Assembly (NCBI GenBank): GCA_964405735.1
Contig: CAYOPD010000011.1
Location: 1 to 64,000, forward strand
Length of the DNA stretch: 64,000 nucleotides
Direction: 5' to 3'
Source of the DNA: JADJLQ01 sp964405735
GTDB lineage: Bacteria > Bacteroidota > Bacteroidia > Chitinophagales > Saprospiraceae
The notes beneath the pieces are model-generated. The model made no database searches, was not told the DNA's origin, and saw only the letters and a program-made list of their open reading frames with translations. This document shows positions 15,633 to 24,181 of this stretch, piece after piece; positions within the stretch are counted from its first letter, which is position 1; each line of letters starts with the position of its first letter. Made by a program: the position numbers and the translations under genes.

Positions 15633-17843
15633 CTACCCCTTCATGTATTTTACCGGACTGTTCGTATTGTAAAAAAAGAAGGACCAGATATCGGCCTGTT
15701 CATCGATGATCTTGGAAGTAGGTTTGCCAGCCCCATGTCCGGCATCGGTCTCGATCCGGATCAGGGTGGGATTTTCTCCTTTGTGCGCTTTTTGTAGAGC
15801 GGCTGCGAATTTGAAGGAATGAGCCGGTACGACACGGTCGTCATGATCGGCTGTTGTAATCAGGGTGCTGGGGTACCGGGTACCTGGTTTGAGGTTGTGC
15901 AGGGGAGAATATTTCATCAGATACTCAAATTGTTCCTTTACGTCACTGGACCCGTATTCCACCGCCCAGGCATGGCCGATGGTGAATTTGTGGTATCTGA
16001 GCATGTCGAGCACCCCCACAGCAGGGAAGGCCACTGCAAAAAGGTCAGGCCGCTGAGTCATACAAGCTCCGACCAACAGCCCGCCGTTGGATCCTCCGGC
16101 TATGGCCAGTTTTTGCGAGGAAGTGTATTTTTCTGCTATGAGGTATTCTGCGGCGGCAATAAAGTCATCAAAAACATTTTGTTTTTTCCCGAGCATTCCC
16201 GCTTTATGCCATTCTTCCCCGAACTCTCCGCCGCCGCGCAGATTGGGCATGGCAAAGACCCCTCCGTTTTCAAGAAGGATCAGCCTGGATGCACTGAAAG
16301 AAGGGGAGAGGCTGATATTGAATCCCCCGTAGGCATAGAGGTAACAGGGATTGTTCCCATCCAGCTCGAGGCCCTTTCTATACACCAGGAACATGGGAAT
16401 GGGAGTGCCATCCTTGCTTTTATACCAAACCTGCTTTTGTTCGAAATCGACTGGGTTAAACTTCAGTTCCGGCTGGAAAAAAGGGATTGATTTTTTATCT
16501 TCCAAACGGTATTCATAAATGCTTCCCGGATCGGTGAACGAGGTAAACTGGTAAAACAAGGTGCGGTCTCCTTCCTTGCCATCAAATCCATAAGCGCTAC
16601 CCAGGCCCGGAAGTTCAATTTCCGTTTTTTGCGAACCATCGTATTCGAACTGGTAGATTTTAGAGGTGGCATTTTCCAGGTAGTCTGCGAATAGTTTTTT
16701 ACCCCCCTTGCTCAGGTTGTTGAGCAAATGGGGAGATTCCGGGATGATGGTTTTCCAGTTTGCCTCTTCCGGTTTTAAAGGGTCTATGAGGATTACTTTT
16801 TTATTGGGAGCATGGACATTAGTCACTGCGATGAACTGGCCCTCAAGGTGGGTAAGGATATAACTTTCATTATCATAACCGGGAAACAATACCCGGAAAG
16901 AATTATTCTTATCTCCCACGGCCCGGTAACTGGTTTCCAGTCCACTGGTCCCTTTGGAGGCATACAGGATCAGATACTTGCCATCTTCGGTAACCTGGGT
17001 TCTGTGATTCATTAACGGTTCGTTCAGGTTTTCATAGATTTTGAGGTCCTGATCCTGGGTGGTTCCCAGCAAATGGTAATACACCGAGTGATACCGGTTG
17101 GCATCCGACAATTCCATGCCCGGTTTCGGATCCGGATACCGGCTGTAATAAAAACCGCGATCATCCCATTCAGCGCCACTGAATTTCACCCATCGGATCC
17201 GTTCCGGAAGTTCCGAATTGGTGGCGATTTCCCGGACCCGGATCTCCTGCCAGTCGGACCCGGCATCCTGGCGGGAGTAGGCCAGGTAACGGTCATCCCG
17301 GGATGCGCCAAGCAGGCTGATCGAAACTGTTCCTTTTTCAGACAGTTTATTCGGATCGATAAATACCTCTTCCTTACCGGTGCGGCCTTTTTGAAAATAA
17401 ATGACTGCCTGGTTCTGGAGGCCGTCGTTTTTGTAATAAAAATAATAATCACCGATTTTCCTCGGGGAACTTAGTTTGGTGTAATTGAACAATTCTTCAT
17501 AACGTTTCCGGATGTTTTCACGGAAGGGGATTTTAGACAAATAGCCCTGGGTCACCTGATTCTGGGCATTCACCCAGGATTCCACTTCGGTGGCCGTGTC
17601 TACTTCAAGCCACCGGTAAGGATCGTTTACAAGAACGCCATGGTATTCTTCAAGTAGGTTTGAGGTATCGGTTGCCGGATAAATGACCGGGATGGATTCA
17701 TTGACCCTTGTTGATGTTGACATTTGATCGGATTTGCAACTGCCCATCAGGATTATCCAGATAAACAATATGGGAAGGAAGTGTATCACGACTTTGGTTA
17801 ATTTCGGGTTCAAAAATACTGTCCATGGCTTATTTCGATCCAT
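15633..17843 (-). CDS. prolyl oligopeptidase family (S9A) lipoprotein
   Basis: A 736-residue serine peptidase that cleaves short peptides after Pro. The N-terminus carries a signal peptide with Cys36 (ILMGSC) as probable lipid anchor. A seven-bladed propeller region follows (about 110-470), then the alpha/beta hydrolase domain with nucleophile Ser585 in GGSNGG, the acidic motif ADHDDRVVP and the catalytic His in DAGHGAGKP. The open frame begins at 17843, which overlaps the divergent DUF2461 gene by 19 bp. In-frame TTG 17813 or GTG 17789 would remove the overlap and still leave a good lipoprotein signal peptide, and a perfect -7 box (TATTTTTG, minus strand) lies at about 17811-17818. The true start is therefore uncertain; the enzyme assignment is firm. 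Confidence 0.9.
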   Translation of the reverse strand: MDRNKPWTVFLNPKLTKVVIHFLPILFIWIILMGSCKSDQMSTSTRVNESIPVIYPATDTSNLLEEYHGVLVNDPYRWLEVDTATEVESWVNAQNQVTQGYLSKIPFRENIRKRYEELFNYTKLSSPRKIGDYYFYYKNDGLQNQAVIYFQKGRTGKEEVFIDPNKLSEKGTVSISLLGASRDDRYLAYSRQDAGSDWQEIRVREIATNSELPERIRWVKFSGAEWDDRGFYYSRYPDPKPGMELSDANRYHSVYYHLLGTTQDQDLKIYENLNEPLMNHRTQVTEDGKYLILYASKGTSGLETSYRAVGDKNNSFRVLFPGYDNESYILTHLEGQFIAVTNVHAPNKKVILIDPLKPEEANWKTIIPESPHLLNNLSKGGKKLFADYLENATSKIYQFEYDGSQKTEIELPGLGSAYGFDGKEGDRTLFYQFTSFTDPGSIYEYRLEDKKSIPFFQPELKFNPVDFEQKQVWYKSKDGTPIPMFLVYRKGLELDGNNPCYLYAYGGFNISLSPSFSASRLILLENGGVFAMPNLRGGGEFGEEWHKAGMLGKKQNVFDDFIAAAEYLIAEKYTSSQKLAIAGGSNGGLLVGACMTQRPDLFAVAFPAVGVLDMLRYHKFTIGHAWAVEYGSSDVKEQFEYLMKYSPLHNLKPGTRYPSTLITTADHDDRVVPAHSFKFAAALQKAHKGENPTLIRIETDAGHGAGKPTSKIIDEQADIWSFFFYNTNSPVKYMKG

Positions 17844-18499
17844 CTTTTTCGACTTTCCTGCGCAATTTGAAGAAACACAATGAACGGGAATGGTTCCAGA
17901 GCAACAAGGCCATTTATGAAGAAAAGGTCAGAAAGCCGTTTGAATCCCTGGTGGCAGAACTGATTTACCGGGTGCAGGAACATGAACCTGGTTTTCACTG
18001 TATGGTCAAGGACGCCGTATTCAGGATCAACCGGGATATTCGTTTCAGCAAGGATAAATCTCCATATAAAACGTATGTCTCCGCGGTCATCGCTAATGGC
18101 GGCCGGAAGAATTTGTCTGAACCGGGTATGTATATTCAGCTTGAAGCGGACCGGCTGCTTGTATTTTGCGGGATTTATATGCCGGATAAGATTCAATTGC
18201 AAAAAATCAGGTCTGCCATTCTTAATAACGGAAAGGAAGTCAGCCGGCTGAAAAGCGACAAAAAGTTAAGCGCCCTCTTTGGGCCAATGAAAGGGGAACT
18301 CAGCAAGATATTGCCGCCTGAATTCAGGGAAGCGGCCCGCAAGGAACCCCTGCTGGCCCATAAACAATTTTATTTTGAATCCGGGTATACCGGCGCGCAT
18401 TACCTTCAACGCAAGGACCTCGCAGCCTTTATTATGAAACACCATTCAGCAGCCAGGCCCTGGTCCATATTCCTTAAAAAGGCCATCCAAAATGATTGA
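17825..18499 (+). CDS. DUF2461 (TIGR02453) family protein
   Basis: A 224-residue protein of the DUF2461 family. Signature segments are FLRNLKKHNEREWFQSNKAIYEE at the N-terminus, FRINRDIRFSKDKSPYKTYVSAVIANGG in the middle, and GMYIQLEADRLLVFCGIYMP. The function of the family is unknown; the conserved Arg/Lys-rich core has prompted suggestions of nucleic-acid or nucleotide binding, which the sequence does not settle. It has no signal peptide, so it is probably cytosolic. The gene is divergent from, and slightly overlaps, the S9 peptidase frame. The downstream 160 bp hold the promoter of the next gene. Confidence 0.88.
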   Translation: MAYFDPSFSTFLRNLKKHNEREWFQSNKAIYEEKVRKPFESLVAELIYRVQEHEPGFHCMVKDAVFRINRDIRFSKDKSPYKTYVSAVIANGGRKNLSEPGMYIQLEADRLLVFCGIYMPDKIQLQKIRSAILNNGKEVSRLKSDKKLSALFGPMKGELSKILPPEFREAARKEPLLAHKQFYFESGYTGAHYLQRKDLAAFIMKHHSAARPWSIFLKKAIQND

Positions 18500-18580
18500 T
18501 TCACCCGCGGCCTTTTCTGAGCCTGCCGTGTGCATTTTGGAGTCCCCGCAACTCATTAACAATTCGTTGGCAATATTGTA

Positions 18581-18611
18581 TTGGACTGAAAAATGCAAGT
18601 CCTTAATTTTG
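18581..18611 (+). promoter_or_regulatory. strong Bacteroidota promoter: TTGG-N19-TAATTTTG
   Basis: The -33 element TTGG (18581-18584) and the -7 element TAATTTTG (18604-18611) are separated by 19 bp, the established spacing for the Bacteroidota housekeeping sigma factor. Predicted leader of about 40 nt before the ATG at 18660, A/T-rich and lacking an SD, as is usual for highly expressed genes in this phylum. Confidence 0.7.
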
Positions 18612-18659
18612 TTTAGAATTTTAACCCAATTCGATTATAAAAATTAAAAACAAACACTA

Positions 18660-19166
18660 ATGAAAAAACTATTTTTCCTGTTGGTTGTAGGTTTTGGCCT
18701 GATCGCCGCCTGCAAAAATGAAAATAGCGCTGTCCGGGACGAAGCCCGTGCCGCCATTGAAGGTGCAGACGCAACCGCGACCACCGACCCGAATGCTGCC
18801 GCTGCAGCTGCAATCGTACCCGCCGGCCCGACGACTACCATTCAATTTATGGAAGAAGAATACAATTTCGGTACCATCAACCAGGGCGAGGTAGTTTCCC
18901 ATACGTTCAAATTCAAGAATACAGGTTCTGAACCCCTGGTGATCACTGATGCCAAAGCCACCTGCGGCTGTACAGTTCCCAAAAAACCGACTGAACCTAT
19001 CGCTCCCGGCGAAACCGGTGAATTGGTCGTTGAATTCAACAGCGCAGGTAAATCAGGTGCTCAGACCAAACAGGTGACGGTCACCGCCAATACCAATCCT
19101 CCCCAGTCTTTCATCCGTATCGTTTCTGATATCAAAGTGAAAGATGCTGCTGCAGGAGCTCAGTAA
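18660..19166 (+). CDS. DUF1573 domain lipoprotein
   Basis: A 168-residue lipoprotein. The signal peptide MKKLFFLLVVGFGLIAA is followed by Cys18, then an Ala-rich low-complexity linker (about 28-55), then one DUF1573 domain (about 60-160). The domain is an immunoglobulin-like fold with YNFGTINQGEVVSHTFKFKNTG, the conserved ATCGCTVPKKP Cys pair and a long IAPGETGELVVEFNSAGK. DUF1573 proteins are abundant envelope proteins in Bacteroidota; no activity is established. The strong upstream promoter and a double-hairpin terminator downstream suggest a monocistronic, well-expressed gene. Confidence 0.9.
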   Translation: MKKLFFLLVVGFGLIAACKNENSAVRDEARAAIEGADATATTDPNAAAAAAIVPAGPTTTIQFMEEEYNFGTINQGEVVSHTFKFKNTGSEPLVITDAKATCGCTVPKKPTEPIAPGETGELVVEFNSAGKSGAQTKQVTVTANTNPPQSFIRIVSDIKVKDAAAGAQ

Positions 19167-19193
19167 GCAGATTTACACCTTAAGATAGAATCT

Positions 19194-19264
19194 CCGGGCT
19201 TCGTTTGGAGCCCGGGTTCAAAAACAGGACCGATCCCAATACGGGGTTGGTCTTTTGTTTTTCA
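19194..19264 (+). terminator. two hairpins and a T-rich tract
   Basis: A first hairpin pairs CCGGGCT (19194-19200) with AGCCCGG (19209-19215). A second pairs GACCGATCCC (19228-19237) with GGGGTTGGTC (19243-19252) and is followed directly by TTTTGTTTTT. The second is a standard rho-independent terminator for the DUF1573 gene. The remaining 145 bp up to ndk show nothing I can name. Confidence 0.8.
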
Positions 19265-19409
19265 ATCCCGTTTCACTGATTAATCGGTAAATACACAAAG
19301 ACGTTTGGCCAGACTGCTTTAGACCATGGAATTACCTTGCCTATACCCGAGAATCGCTGGTCTCAAGGCCTTAGAAATTGGAAGTATAGGGGAGAACCTG
19401 CAGACAGGA

Positions 19410-19829
19410 TCAATAAAGCTCTGTCCCTGCAAAGTGAAATGCAGACTCAATGGCCGCATTTTCATCGGAGTCCGAACCATGGACTGCATTCTCCCCGACA
19501 TTGCGGGCATATAGAGCCCGTATGGTCCCGGGGGCAGCTTTTGCGGGATCGGTTGCCCCAATGAGGGTGCGAAAATCCTCCACGGCATTTTCTTTTTCAA
19601 GAATGGCTGCGACGATCGGACCCGAACTCATAAAATCAACGAGCTCGCCATAAAACGGCCTGTTTTTATGAACTTCATAAAACCTCCCGGCCGAGTCCCG
19701 GGTTAGCCGGGTAAGTTTTAATGCCGCGATCCGAAACCCGGCTTCGTTGATTTTATGAAGAATTGCCCCGATATGCCCGGCTGCAACTGCGTCGGGTTTA
19801 ATCATGGTAAATGTGCGATTGGTAGCCAT
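19410..19829 (-). CDS. ndk: nucleoside diphosphate kinase
   Basis: Transfers the gamma-phosphate of ATP to nucleoside diphosphates through a phospho-His, balancing the NTP and dNTP pools in the cytosol. The 139-residue protein matches the family length. RTFTMIKPDAV opens the fold, NRPFYGELVDFMSSGP is the nucleotide-binding helix and loop, RALYARNVGENAVHGSDSDENA holds the active-site His, and it ends in ELY. The open frame continues to 19883, but family alignment and the promoter place the start at ATG 19829. Confidence 0.95.
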   Translation of the reverse strand: MATNRTFTMIKPDAVAAGHIGAILHKINEAGFRIAALKLTRLTRDSAGRFYEVHKNRPFYGELVDFMSSGPIVAAILEKENAVEDFRTLIGATDPAKAAPGTIRALYARNVGENAVHGSDSDENAAIESAFHFAGTELY

Positions 19830-19847
19830 CTGATTATTTTTAGCGCC

Positions 19848-19855
19848 GCAAAGGT
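19848..19855 (-). promoter_or_regulatory. -7 box TACCTTTG for ndk
   Basis: A perfect TAnnTTTG on the minus strand, 18 nt upstream of ATG 19829, giving a leader of about 11 nt. It supports the shorter ndk start, because the ORF extension to 19883 would begin upstream of this promoter. Confidence 0.5.
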
Positions 19856-19916
19856 AATCCGATGTCACTAATATTGTGCCCAAGTCGTCAAATTTCCTGA
19901 TCTTTGCGCCGTTTTT

Positions 19917-20936
19917 ATGGAAGATCTGCCCGGGATAAAGTCTCTCATATCGCAGCCTCAGAATGTGGTGATCTTATCCCACCGCAATCCCGACGGCGAT
20001 GCAATCGGTTCGAGCCTGGCCCTGCAGCTTTACCTCATCCGTAAGGGACACAAGGTCCATGTGATCTTTCCCAGCGAATACCCCTTAAATTTTGCCTGGT
20101 TGCCACTGGCTGATGAGATCGTCATTTTTGACCTCCTGCCCGAAAGGGCAAGAGAATTGATCCGGGTGGCTTCCGTGATCTGTTGCCTTGATTTTAATTC
20201 GCTCGACCGTATCGATAAAATGGGAGAACTGGTCAGGGAAAGCGTAGCCCGCAAAATCATGATCGATCACCACATCGACCCGGAGCCATTCTGCGATTAT
20301 GTCATTTCAGACCCCGAGGCGAGCGCCACCGGTGAATTGGTCTATGATATGATCCTTGCCCTGGATGATCAAAAACTTATCTATCCAGACCTGGCCGAAT
20401 GTGTTTACACCGGTATCCTGACAGACACGGGCAATTTTTCATACGGCATTTCACCTGCCATCATGCGGAAATCCGCCCATTTGCTGGAACTGGGTGTAGA
20501 CAACAATAAAATCCAGGAGCTGGTTTATAAAAACCTTCCTGAGAAACAATTGCGTTTATTGGGATATTGCCTCTATCACCGCATGGAACTGCTGCCGGAA
20601 TACCGGGCCGGGCTGATCTACCTGAGTAAGGAAGATTACAGCAAATTTTCCATCGTTCGCGGGGATACGGAAGGTATTGTGAATTACCTGCTCATGCTCA
20701 AATCCGTTCAAATCGCCGCCTTGATTACCGATCAGAACGGGATTATCAAATTTTCTTTCCGTTCCAAAGGCGATATTTCGGTACAGGCCCTGGCCCGTGA
20801 AAATTTTAATGGTGGTGGGCACAAAAATGCCAGCGGCGGTTATCAGCATACCAGCCTGAAAGAAGCTATAGAAAAATTTAAACTGGTCCTTCCCCGATAT
20901 GCTGAACGGGTGTCAACGCTAAATATTTTAAATTAA
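19917..20936 (+). CDS. DHH family phosphoesterase (NrnA-like)
   Basis: A 339-residue DHH-DHHA1 protein of the NrnA type, which degrades nano-RNAs or cyclic-dinucleotide products and can dephosphorylate pAp. The DHH domain shows SHRNPDGDAIGSS (metal-binding Asp), CLDFNSLDRID, the DHH motif in MIDHHIDPEPF and LTDTGNFSYG. The C-terminal DHHA1 domain ends in the substrate-binding NGGGHKNASGG. All metal ligands appear present. It is the first gene of a run with the FKBP gene (6-bp gap) and prfB (20-bp gap). An imperfect -7 box (GATCTTTG) lies 10 nt before the ATG. Confidence 0.9.
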   Translation: MEDLPGIKSLISQPQNVVILSHRNPDGDAIGSSLALQLYLIRKGHKVHVIFPSEYPLNFAWLPLADEIVIFDLLPERARELIRVASVICCLDFNSLDRIDKMGELVRESVARKIMIDHHIDPEPFCDYVISDPEASATGELVYDMILALDDQKLIYPDLAECVYTGILTDTGNFSYGISPAIMRKSAHLLELGVDNNKIQELVYKNLPEKQLRLLGYCLYHRMELLPEYRAGLIYLSKEDYSKFSIVRGDTEGIVNYLLMLKSVQIAALITDQNGIIKFSFRSKGDISVQALARENFNGGGHKNASGGYQHTSLKEAIEKFKLVLPRYAERVSTLNILN

Positions 20937-20942
20937 AAATAC

Positions 20943-21842
20943 ATGTTGCAAACATTGAGAATCGGTTTATTCTTTTTTATCTTTTCATTCCTGGCTGTTC
21001 CGGCCTGTAAGACGGCTAGACGCCCGTCCACCCTGCTGGGATACGAATACGATCATCACATCAACAAAGGGGGCAGAAAACCCAAAGCCGGAGAGCATGC
21101 CTATTTCCATGCCATTACGATGGTTGAGGATTCCATTATCGAAAATACCCATGTCTATCCTTTTATACCCAATATGCGCATCGAGGTGGCCCCGGACAAA
21201 GAGGTGGAAGCGATCATCGACGGCCTGAAAGTCATGGGTATCGGTGACAGCATTACCCTTTACATCCCGATGGACTCCCTGCCATTCGCCCCGGCACAGT
21301 TCCAGAGTTTTAAAGAAATCAAACAGGTACTTACCCTGCTGGACATCAAAGACGAAGACGGCTTCAAAAAAGACATGGCCGTCCGCCAGCAGTTTTTATA
21401 TGCCCTGGCGGATTCCCTGATGCACCGCGATTCAAGCACCAGGCTCCAGCTGGCGGGCATTATTCAGGATTATACAGACAACAAATTGACGGATAAGCTT
21501 CAAAACACGGAAGACGGTGTCAAATATTTGATCCTCCGGGAAGGAGTAGGGGAACGGCCATCCACAGGAGATATGGTGGAGGTGAATTATGTCGGTGCCC
21601 TTACCAACCAGTTTGTTTTTGACGCTTCTTTTCCCAAGGGCCAGCCTTATGTATACCGTCTGAATACCGGGCAGGTCATCAAGGGCTGGGATTCGGTAAT
21701 TTCCCAATTCAACGAGGGCACGGAGGCCATCGTTTTTATTCCGCCGGCTCTCGCTTATGGCAAAGCGGGCTCCGCGCCTAATATTCCTCCTGATGCAGAG
21801 CTGGCCTTTTACATCAATTTATATAAGATCAGGAGGTTGTAA
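20943..21842 (+). CDS. FKBP-type peptidyl-prolyl isomerase lipoprotein
   Basis: A 299-residue lipoprotein. The signal peptide ends at VPA with Cys22. The C-terminal FKBP domain (about 190-299) shows GDMVEVNYVGALTNQFVFDAS, GQVIKGWDSVISQFNEG, FIPPALAYGKAG and IPPDAELAFYINL, the expected active-site aromatics and Asp, so it should be a working prolyl isomerase in the envelope. Residues about 45-130 (HAYFHAITMVEDSIIENT, GLKVMGIGDSITLYIPMD) look like a second, degenerate FKBP-like unit. The gene sits between the DHH phosphoesterase gene and prfB in one apparent operon. Confidence 0.88.
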   Translation: MLQTLRIGLFFFIFSFLAVPACKTARRPSTLLGYEYDHHINKGGRKPKAGEHAYFHAITMVEDSIIENTHVYPFIPNMRIEVAPDKEVEAIIDGLKVMGIGDSITLYIPMDSLPFAPAQFQSFKEIKQVLTLLDIKDEDGFKKDMAVRQQFLYALADSLMHRDSSTRLQLAGIIQDYTDNKLTDKLQNTEDGVKYLILREGVGERPSTGDMVEVNYVGALTNQFVFDASFPKGQPYVYRLNTGQVIKGWDSVISQFNEGTEAIVFIPPALAYGKAGSAPNIPPDAELAFYINLYKIRRL

Positions 21843-21862
21843 CTTTTTAAAACAATAATATC

Positions 21863-22961
21863 ATGACCATAGAACAATTAAAATCACTCAATGAGCGACT
21901 GGCTGCGCTAAGGAGGTTTCTTTGACGTCGGGAAACGCATTCACGACATCGAAGACAAAGAACAACTGACCTTCAACCCGGATTTCTGGAATGACCCCCT
22001 GAAGGCACAGGCGGTGCTGAAAGAAATCAAGATGAATAAAAAATGGGTTGAAAACTTCAAGACCATACAGGATCAGGTCGAAGAACTCGAGGTATTATTT
22101 GAATATTCAAAGGAAGGTGCGGTAGGAGAGGAGGAAGTGGATGTTCATTATCAGAAATGCCTGGAGATCATGGATGACGCGGAGTTCAGGTCAACGCTCA
22201 ACCAGCCCCAGGATGCCCTGGGGTGCATTCTTGAAATTAACGCGGGGGCCGGAGGCACAGAAAGCTGCGACTGGTCCGACATGCTCCTCAGGATGTATAT
22301 CATGTGGGCTGAGAAAAACGACTACAAGGTTTCCCAGCTCTACAAAGTGGACGGAGATGTAGCCGGTATCAAAAGCGCCGGCCTGGAGATTTCCGGGGAC
22401 TATGCCTATGGGCTGCTGAAAGGGGAAAATGGCGTGCACCGGCTGGTGCGGGTAAGCCCATTTAATTCCCAGGGCAAACGAATGACGTCCTTCGCTTCCG
22501 TTTTCGTCCATCCCATGATCGACGACAGTATTGATATTCAGGTCAATACTGCCGACCTGGAATGGGATACCTTCCGGTCCAGCGGGGCAGGTGGTCAACA
22601 CGTCAATAAAACGGAATCCGCTGTGCGGGTACGCCACCTTCCTTCCGGGATCGTGGTGGAATGCCAGCAGGAGCGTTCCCAGCACCAGAACCGCGACAAA
22701 GCCATTCAAATGTTGAAATCCAGGCTTTATGAAGCGGAATTGGAAAGGCAGATGGCAGCAAAGGAAAAGGTGGAAAACCAGAAAATGAAAAATGAATGGG
22801 GCAGTCAGATCCGGTCTTATGTGCTCGATGACAGGAGGGTCAAGGACCACCGGACCGGGCATACCGATTACAATACGGAAGCGGTGCTCAACGGATCGCT
22901 CAATGGTTTTTTAAAGGCCTACCTAATGTGGGATCAGAATCCGGTAGCGATAGAGGAGTAA
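21863..22961 (+). CDS. prfB: peptide chain release factor 2, with programmed +1 frameshift
   Basis: Release factor 2 terminates translation at UGA and UAA. The reading frame is split: ATG 21863 opens a 20-codon frame ending in CTT TGA at 21920-21925, and the main frame continues from GAC at 21924. The joined protein (21863-21922 plus 21924-22961) is 365 residues, the usual RF2 length. The stop-recognition motif SPF is at residues 198-200 and the catalytic GGQ at 243-245 (SSGAGGQHVNKTESAVR). A reader that ignores the frameshift would call only a truncated frame from 22014. It is the third gene of the DHH-FKBP-prfB run. Confidence 0.95.
21909..21926 (+). promoter_or_regulatory. RF2 recoding site: internal SD, CTT slip codon, TGA C
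   Basis: The in-gene Shine-Dalgarno AAGGAGG (21910-21916) lies 3 nt before the slip codon CTT (21920-21922), followed by TGA and a C. This is the canonical RF2 autoregulatory element: when RF2 is scarce the ribosome slips from CUU to UUU and reads on in the +1 frame. Few genes in this window show a strong SD, so this AAGGAGG stands out. Confidence 0.95.
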
Positions 22962-23026
22962 AGTATAGTCCGGATGTGCTAAATTTAGGAACCCATAGCC
23001 TGTTCTTCAGGCCATTTTAATACGAT

Positions 23027-23509
23027 ATGACCAACAATCATTTAAAGTCCATAGGAGCCCACCACGACCAGGTCTGGCAGGGTTCCCCCTGGTATGGTTC
23101 GTCAGTAATGAACGGGCTCAGGGAAATTACCCTTCCGGAAGCCTCGGGACGTATTGCCAACCAGCATACCATCGCGGAGATCCTCAACCACATGACCCAA
23201 TGGAAAAAGTTTGTTCTTGAAAAACTGAGGGGGAATGCTGGTTTTGATATCAAGGTAGACAGTCACGCGGATTGGATCATGGTGAATGTCCTCGACGAAG
23301 TGGCCTGGGAAAATATTAAAAAACAATATGACCAGGTGACGCGTGACCTGCTCGCTGAGATTCCAAAGCATCAGGATGATCTCCTGGACGAGCCGGTCAC
23401 CGGCAGGAAATATACTTACCGGGATTTGATGGAAGGGATCACCGAGCACGATATATACCATCTGGGACAGATCATGCTGTTGAAAAAAATCATGCGCGAT
23501 GAAATTTAA
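23027..23509 (+). CDS. DinB family protein
   Basis: A 160-residue four-helix-bundle protein of the DinB/YfiT superfamily, probably a metal-dependent, thiol-linked enzyme (bacillithiol- or mycothiol-type transferase) or hydrolase. The His triad is visible: N-terminal GAHHDQVW, central HTIAEILNHMTQWKKFV and C-terminal EHDIYHLGQIMLLKK. No partner reveals the substrate. Its last 11 bp overlap the MazG-like gene, so the two are probably translated together. Confidence 0.85.
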   Translation: MTNNHLKSIGAHHDQVWQGSPWYGSSVMNGLREITLPEASGRIANQHTIAEILNHMTQWKKFVLEKLRGNAGFDIKVDSHADWIMVNVLDEVAWENIKKQYDQVTRDLLAEIPKHQDDLLDEPVTGRKYTYRDLMEGITEHDIYHLGQIMLLKKIMRDEI

Positions 23510-23987
23510 GGAAGCCAATGCGCTCAATCACGTGGCCGCATTTCACGATTTGTTTGATGCGCCGGTCCTTTCTGTTCCTGCCATTCCCCCGGCGGAGCGT
23601 TGTGCCCTCCGGGTCAAACTGCTGCAGGAAGAATTGAATGAATTGCAGGAGTCGATCGAACAAAATGACCTGGTCGGCATCGCGGATGCGCTGGGTGATC
23701 TGCAATATGTTCTATCCGGAGCGGTTCTTGAATTTGGATTGGCAGACCGGTTTGCTGACGTTTTTGATGAGATTCAGCGATCCAATATGAGCAAGACCTG
23801 CCGTACTCTGGAAGAAGCCACCCGGACAGCAGCCTGGTTTGAAAATGAGAAAAAAATCACCACACAAATTGTCCAAAAAGGGGAGGCCTTTATAGTATAT
23901 CGTCTGCCCGACTACAAGATTTTAAAGTCGATAAACTATTCCGAGGCTGACCTTAAACCCATTATCCAGCCGGATGGGAAAGTTTAA
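23499..23987 (+). CDS. MazG-like NTP pyrophosphohydrolase (PRA-PH superfamily)
   Basis: A 162-residue protein of the all-alpha NTP pyrophosphatase superfamily. The metal-binding acidic motif EELNELQESI (helix 1) pairs with DALGDLQYVLSG (helix 2), the E-x-x-E and D-x-x-D pattern that defines MazG, dUTPase and PRA-PH enzymes. The C-terminal 60 residues (YRLPDYKILKSINYSEADLKPII) are common in Bacteroidota members of this branch. Probable role: hydrolysis of non-canonical or excess nucleotides. The 11-bp overlap with the DinB gene suggests co-translation. Confidence 0.82.
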   Translation: MKFKEANALNHVAAFHDLFDAPVLSVPAIPPAERCALRVKLLQEELNELQESIEQNDLVGIADALGDLQYVLSGAVLEFGLADRFADVFDEIQRSNMSKTCRTLEEATRTAAWFENEKKITTQIVQKGEAFIVYRLPDYKILKSINYSEADLKPIIQPDGKV

Positions 23988-24070
23988 TTTTTTATTAAAA
24001 TAGACTCTATTTAACCCTGACCGGGCTATTTTATTTATAAATTTACATTTTGAGGTTTGATTCACTTGCT

Positions 24071-24086
24071 TGGCACCAACTTTGCA
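24071..24086 (+). promoter_or_regulatory. sigma-54-like -24/-12 element
   Basis: TGGCACC-AACT-TTGCA matches the sigma-54 consensus TGGCACG-N4-TTGCW at all but one position, with GG and GC exactly 12 bp apart. Predicted start is near 24097, only about 48 nt before the end of the terminator at 24119-24144. Whether this strain has RpoN is not visible in the window, so this is a sequence match only. Confidence 0.4.
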
Positions 24087-24118
24087 AGTATCAAGGCCTA
24101 GAACATATCCACGCTTTG

Positions 24119-24144
24119 GTCCCGAAAAGTCGGGACTTTTTTTT
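24119..24144 (+). terminator. rho-independent terminator
   Basis: Stem GTCCCGA (24119-24125) and TCGGGAC (24130-24136) with a 4-nt loop, followed by eight T. It could end the DinB-MazG transcript, or a very short RNA from the sigma-54-like site just upstream. Confidence 0.85.
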
Positions 24145-24174
24145 GCCCTGATTTTAAAATTGTCTTTATATTCG
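24142..24174 (+). promoter_or_regulatory. promoter TTTG-N21-TATATTCG, leaderless geometry
   Basis: -33 TTTG (24142-24145) and -7 TATATTCG (24167-24174, one mismatch to TAnnTTTG) are 21 bp apart. The box ends exactly 7 nt before the ATG at 24182, predicting a leaderless radical SAM mRNA. The -33 overlaps the T-tract of the preceding terminator. Confidence 0.5.
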
Positions 24175-24181
24175 ACTTTAA

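Noticed and set aside
22961..23026. Hairpin GCCTG/CAGGC as terminator after prfB
   Set aside because: Only a 5-bp stem followed by CATTTTAA; too weak to call.
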